Positions 5,915 through 7,678 of a stretch of 7,678 nucleotides of DNA are shown in pieces (position 1 is the first letter of the stretch; every line of letters begins with the position of its first letter). The notes under the pieces were generated by a model. That model ran no database searches. It was given only the letters and a program-made list of their open reading frames with translations, and was not told the DNA's origin. Position numbers and translations under genes: made by a program. The stretch comes from an uncultured Collinsella sp. (GTDB taxonomy: Bacteria > Actinomycetota > Coriobacteriia > Coriobacteriales > Coriobacteriaceae), in NCBI GenBank assembly GCA_902493545.1, contig CABUQI010000060.1, forward strand, positions 1 to 7,678. Reading direction: 5' to 3'.

Positions 5915-7678
5915 CTACAGCTCGTTGGCCGCGTGATATGCCGTGCGAATGGCGCTCGCAATGTCGGCGGTGCGCTCGCCCGAGCAGTCGCCCACGCAGG
6001 TCACGGGCACCGTCACGCCGTCCAGGTCAAACGCGTTGGCCTTGGAGCCCACGGCCATCACCACGTAATCGCAGGCGATCTTCACCGGCTCCTCGGCGCC
6101 GGCCTCAGTGGTGCGAATGGCCTCCACGCCCTCGTCTGTAATGGCGGTCAGGCGGGTCTTCACGTGCTGCTCCACGTTGTGCTCTGCAAAGTCGCTCATA
6201 ATCAGCGGCAGAATGGTCTCGGACTCGCCCGCGGCAATCTTGTCGAGCATCTCCACGATCGCCACCTCGCAGCCGTGCTGCAGCAGGTACTCGGCGGTCT
6301 CGGTGCCCACCAGGCCGCCACCAATGACGGCGACGCGGCCCGTAAGCTCCACCTTGCCGGCCAGCACATCCCAGCTCGAGACGACCTTCTCCGAGTCGGC
6401 ACCCGGAACGGGGATGACCACGTCGTGTGCGCCCACAGCCACAATCGCGGCATCGGCGGCGTTGAGGTCCGCGGGGCTAGCGACGTGGTTGAGCTCAACC
6501 TTCACGCCCAGGCCAGGCAGAATCTTCTCGTAGTACTCGACCGAGCGCATGATCTCGTCCTTGCGCGGGGGCGCGGCCGCCAGCACAATCTGGCCGCCCA
6601 GATGGTCGCTCGCCTCGTAGACGGTCACGTCGTAGCCGCGCTTGGCTGCCACGCGCGCGGCCTCCAGGCCGGCAATACCGCCGCCCACCACGGCGATCTT
6701 CTTGTCGCCCTCGCCCGGCTTGATGGCGATGGTCGCCTCGTCGCCGTTCTCGGCATTGAGCACGCACGAGATGTACTTGCGATTTTGAATCGCGTCGACG
6801 CAGCCCTTGTTGCAGTTGAGGCACTCGCGGATGGGCTCACCTGTGGCGGCCTTCAGCGCAATGTCGGGGTCGCACATGAGCGAGCGGCCATAGGCGATGA
6901 TGTCGGCGGCGCCGTCTTCCAGAATCTTCTCGCCGGCCTCAACCGAGACAACGCGGCCGACGGTTGCCACCGGCACGGAGACCAGGGCCTTGACGCGCTC
7001 GGCCACGGGCAGCGTCCAGTTGTAGGGCATGGCGCCCATGGGCGGAATGGTGTCGCCCATGTTGCCGGTGTGGTTGGCCTGTGCGACCTGGATCATGTCG
7101 ATGCCCGCACCCTCGAGCAGCTTGGCGAACTCGCAGGCCTCGTCGGGCTGCAGGCCGCCCTTGCCGCGCGGCGTACCGTCGGGGTTCTCCATGATCACGG
7201 GGAGCTTGTACTCCACCATCAGCTGCGGCGCGGCTTCCTTAATGGCAGCGACGACCTCCAGCGCGTAGTGAACGCGGTTCTCGAACGAGCCGCCGTACTC
7301 GTCGGTGCGCTGGTTGAGGATGGCCGAGCACAGCGAACCTACCAGGCGGTCGCCGTGGACCTCAATGGCATCGATCCCGGCCTGCTGCGCGCGAGCGGCC
7401 GAGGCGGCGATAGCCTCCTTGATCTGGGTGAGCTGCTCTACGCTCGCCTCGTTCACAAAGTGCTGCATGTCGTGGTGCAACTTGGCGTATGCCTGCTTGC
7501 GGATCTCGTTGGACTCGGCCATCTTGGCGGCAAAGGTCTCCTCGTCGCCGGCGGCCTTGGCCTCCTGCGCGGCCTTGGCGGCGACCATGGATCCCATGAC
7601 CATGCGACCGACACCGGGCACGTCGTACTCGGGATGGAACAGCTGCAGCGCGACCTTGGCGCCGTGCTTGTGGACGGC
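5915..7678 (-). CDS. NAD(P)H-dependent Fe-S flavoenzyme, old yellow enzyme / 2,4-dienoyl-CoA reductase / enoate reductase family, N-terminus outside window
   Basis: The frame is open to the window edge, giving the last 587 residues (numbered here from 7678); about 80-100 N-terminal residues should lie outside. Family members carry FMN in a TIM barrel, a [4Fe-4S] cluster, and a C-terminal FAD/NAD(P)H module, and reduce activated C=C bonds. Seen: barrel strand HGAKVALQLFH (5-15), AIEVHG (104-109), RTDEYGGSFENR (124-135), and the phosphate-binding end ATVGRV / IIAYGRSLMCDPD (238-271). The cluster ligands are C286, C289, C293 and C305 (CLNCNKGC ... C). The first nucleotide-binding GGGIAGLEAA is at 332-341, the second GGGLVGTETAE at 453-463, and the late FAD motif VGDC at 562-565. 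The usual HxAHGYLLxQF catalytic stretch is replaced by HGDRLVGSLCSAILN. A charged Ala/Lys-rich segment fills residues 30-75. The substrate is unknown; the enoate reductase name indicates family only. It ends with its own terminator, so it is not cotranscribed with the hydrogenase. Confidence 0.88.
   Translation of the reverse strand, partial: AVHKHGAKVALQLFHPEYDVPGVGRMVMGSMVAAKAAQEAKAAGDEETFAAKMAESNEIRKQAYAKLHHDMQHFVNEASVEQLTQIKEAIAASAARAQQAGIDAIEVHGDRLVGSLCSAILNQRTDEYGGSFENRVHYALEVVAAIKEAAPQLMVEYKLPVIMENPDGTPRGKGGLQPDEACEFAKLLEGAGIDMIQVAQANHTGNMGDTIPPMGAMPYNWTLPVAERVKALVSVPVATVGRVVSVEAGEKILEDGAADIIAYGRSLMCDPDIALKAATGEPIRECLNCNKGCVDAIQNRKYISCVLNAENGDEATIAIKPGEGDKKIAVVGGGIAGLEAARVAAKRGYDVTVYEASDHLGGQIVLAAAPPRKDEIMRSVEYYEKILPGLGVKVELNHVASPADLNAADAAIVAVGAHDVVIPVPGADSEKVVSSWDVLAGKVELTGRVAVIGGGLVGTETAEYLLQHGCEVAIVEMLDKIAAGESETILPLIMSDFAEHNVEQHVKTRLTAITDEGVEAIRTTEAGAEEPVKIACDYVVMAVGSKANAFDLDGVTVPVTCVGDCSGERTADIASAIRTAYHAANEL

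Noticed and set aside
5734..6141. Plus-strand GTG frame of 135 codons
   Set aside because: Most of it overlaps the flavoenzyme gene in antisense and becomes an Arg/Pro/Ser-rich sequence typical of shadows. It has no good ribosome binding site.
5915..7621. Flavoenzyme gene starting at the GTG at 7621
   Set aside because: The frame stays open to the window edge and the residues before it (HGAKVALQLFH) are part of the conserved FMN barrel, so the true start lies outside the window.
1..7678. CRISPR array, tRNA, rRNA or recognisable riboswitch
   Set aside because: No regularly spaced repeats, tRNA-like cloverleaf or known conserved RNA sequence was seen in the short non-coding stretches.

Overview
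The window looks like chromosomal DNA from a G+C-rich strict anaerobe. Evidence is the strong GC bias at third codon positions, strong AGGAGG-type ribosome binding sites, an energy-converting [NiFe] hydrogenase and an oxygen-sensitive Fe-S flavoenzyme of the enoate reductase family. A gut Coriobacteriia member such as Collinsella would fit, but that is an inference from style and gene content, not a sequence match. All supported genes lie on the minus strand, so transcription runs from high to low coordinates.

Layout in the direction of transcription. (1) 7678-5915: a flavoenzyme of the old yellow enzyme / 2,4-dienoyl-CoA reductase / enoate reductase type, missing its N-terminus at the window edge. 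A good intrinsic terminator follows at 5839-5798. (2) 5797-5475: an AT-richer spacer with no convincing gene, holding several perfect dyads and a candidate promoter. (3) 5474-5070: a 134-residue protein with two helix-turn-helix units, like the OrfA of IS3-type elements but without an OrfB. Its own intrinsic terminator at 5057-5032 insulates it from the next operon. (4) 5031-4889: a leader region with a candidate -10 box and an 8-bp direct repeat. (5) 4888 to 1: a tightly packed operon for a membrane-bound group 4 [NiFe] hydrogenase in the Ech gene order. It encodes a single 960-residue polypeptide joining the antiporter-like subunit (EchA/HycC/NuoL type) to the NuoH-like subunit (EchB/HycD), then EchC (NuoB-like), EchD (NuoC-like) and the N-terminal 228 residues of EchE (NuoD-like catalytic subunit). 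The operon continues beyond position 1.

The hydrogenase genes form one machine. The EchE large subunit carries the Ni-ligand motif CGIC, EchC carries the proximal [4Fe-4S] ligands, EchD supports the peripheral arm, and the EchA-EchB fusion would be the proton- or sodium-translocating membrane part. Retention of the CxxC motif separates this from respiratory complex I. The ferredoxin-like EchF (NuoI/HycF) subunit, the second CxxC motif of EchE and any formate dehydrogenase would lie outside the window, so Ech (ferredoxin-linked) versus formate hydrogenlyase (formate-linked) cannot be settled here.

The points most worth a second look are the in-frame EchA-EchB fusion, the long Ala/Lys-rich tail on EchD with a duplicated motif (and a second tail on EchC), the departures from the usual old yellow enzyme active-site motif in the flavoenzyme, and the stand-alone transposase-like DNA-binding protein with its own promoter region and terminator between the two metabolic units.
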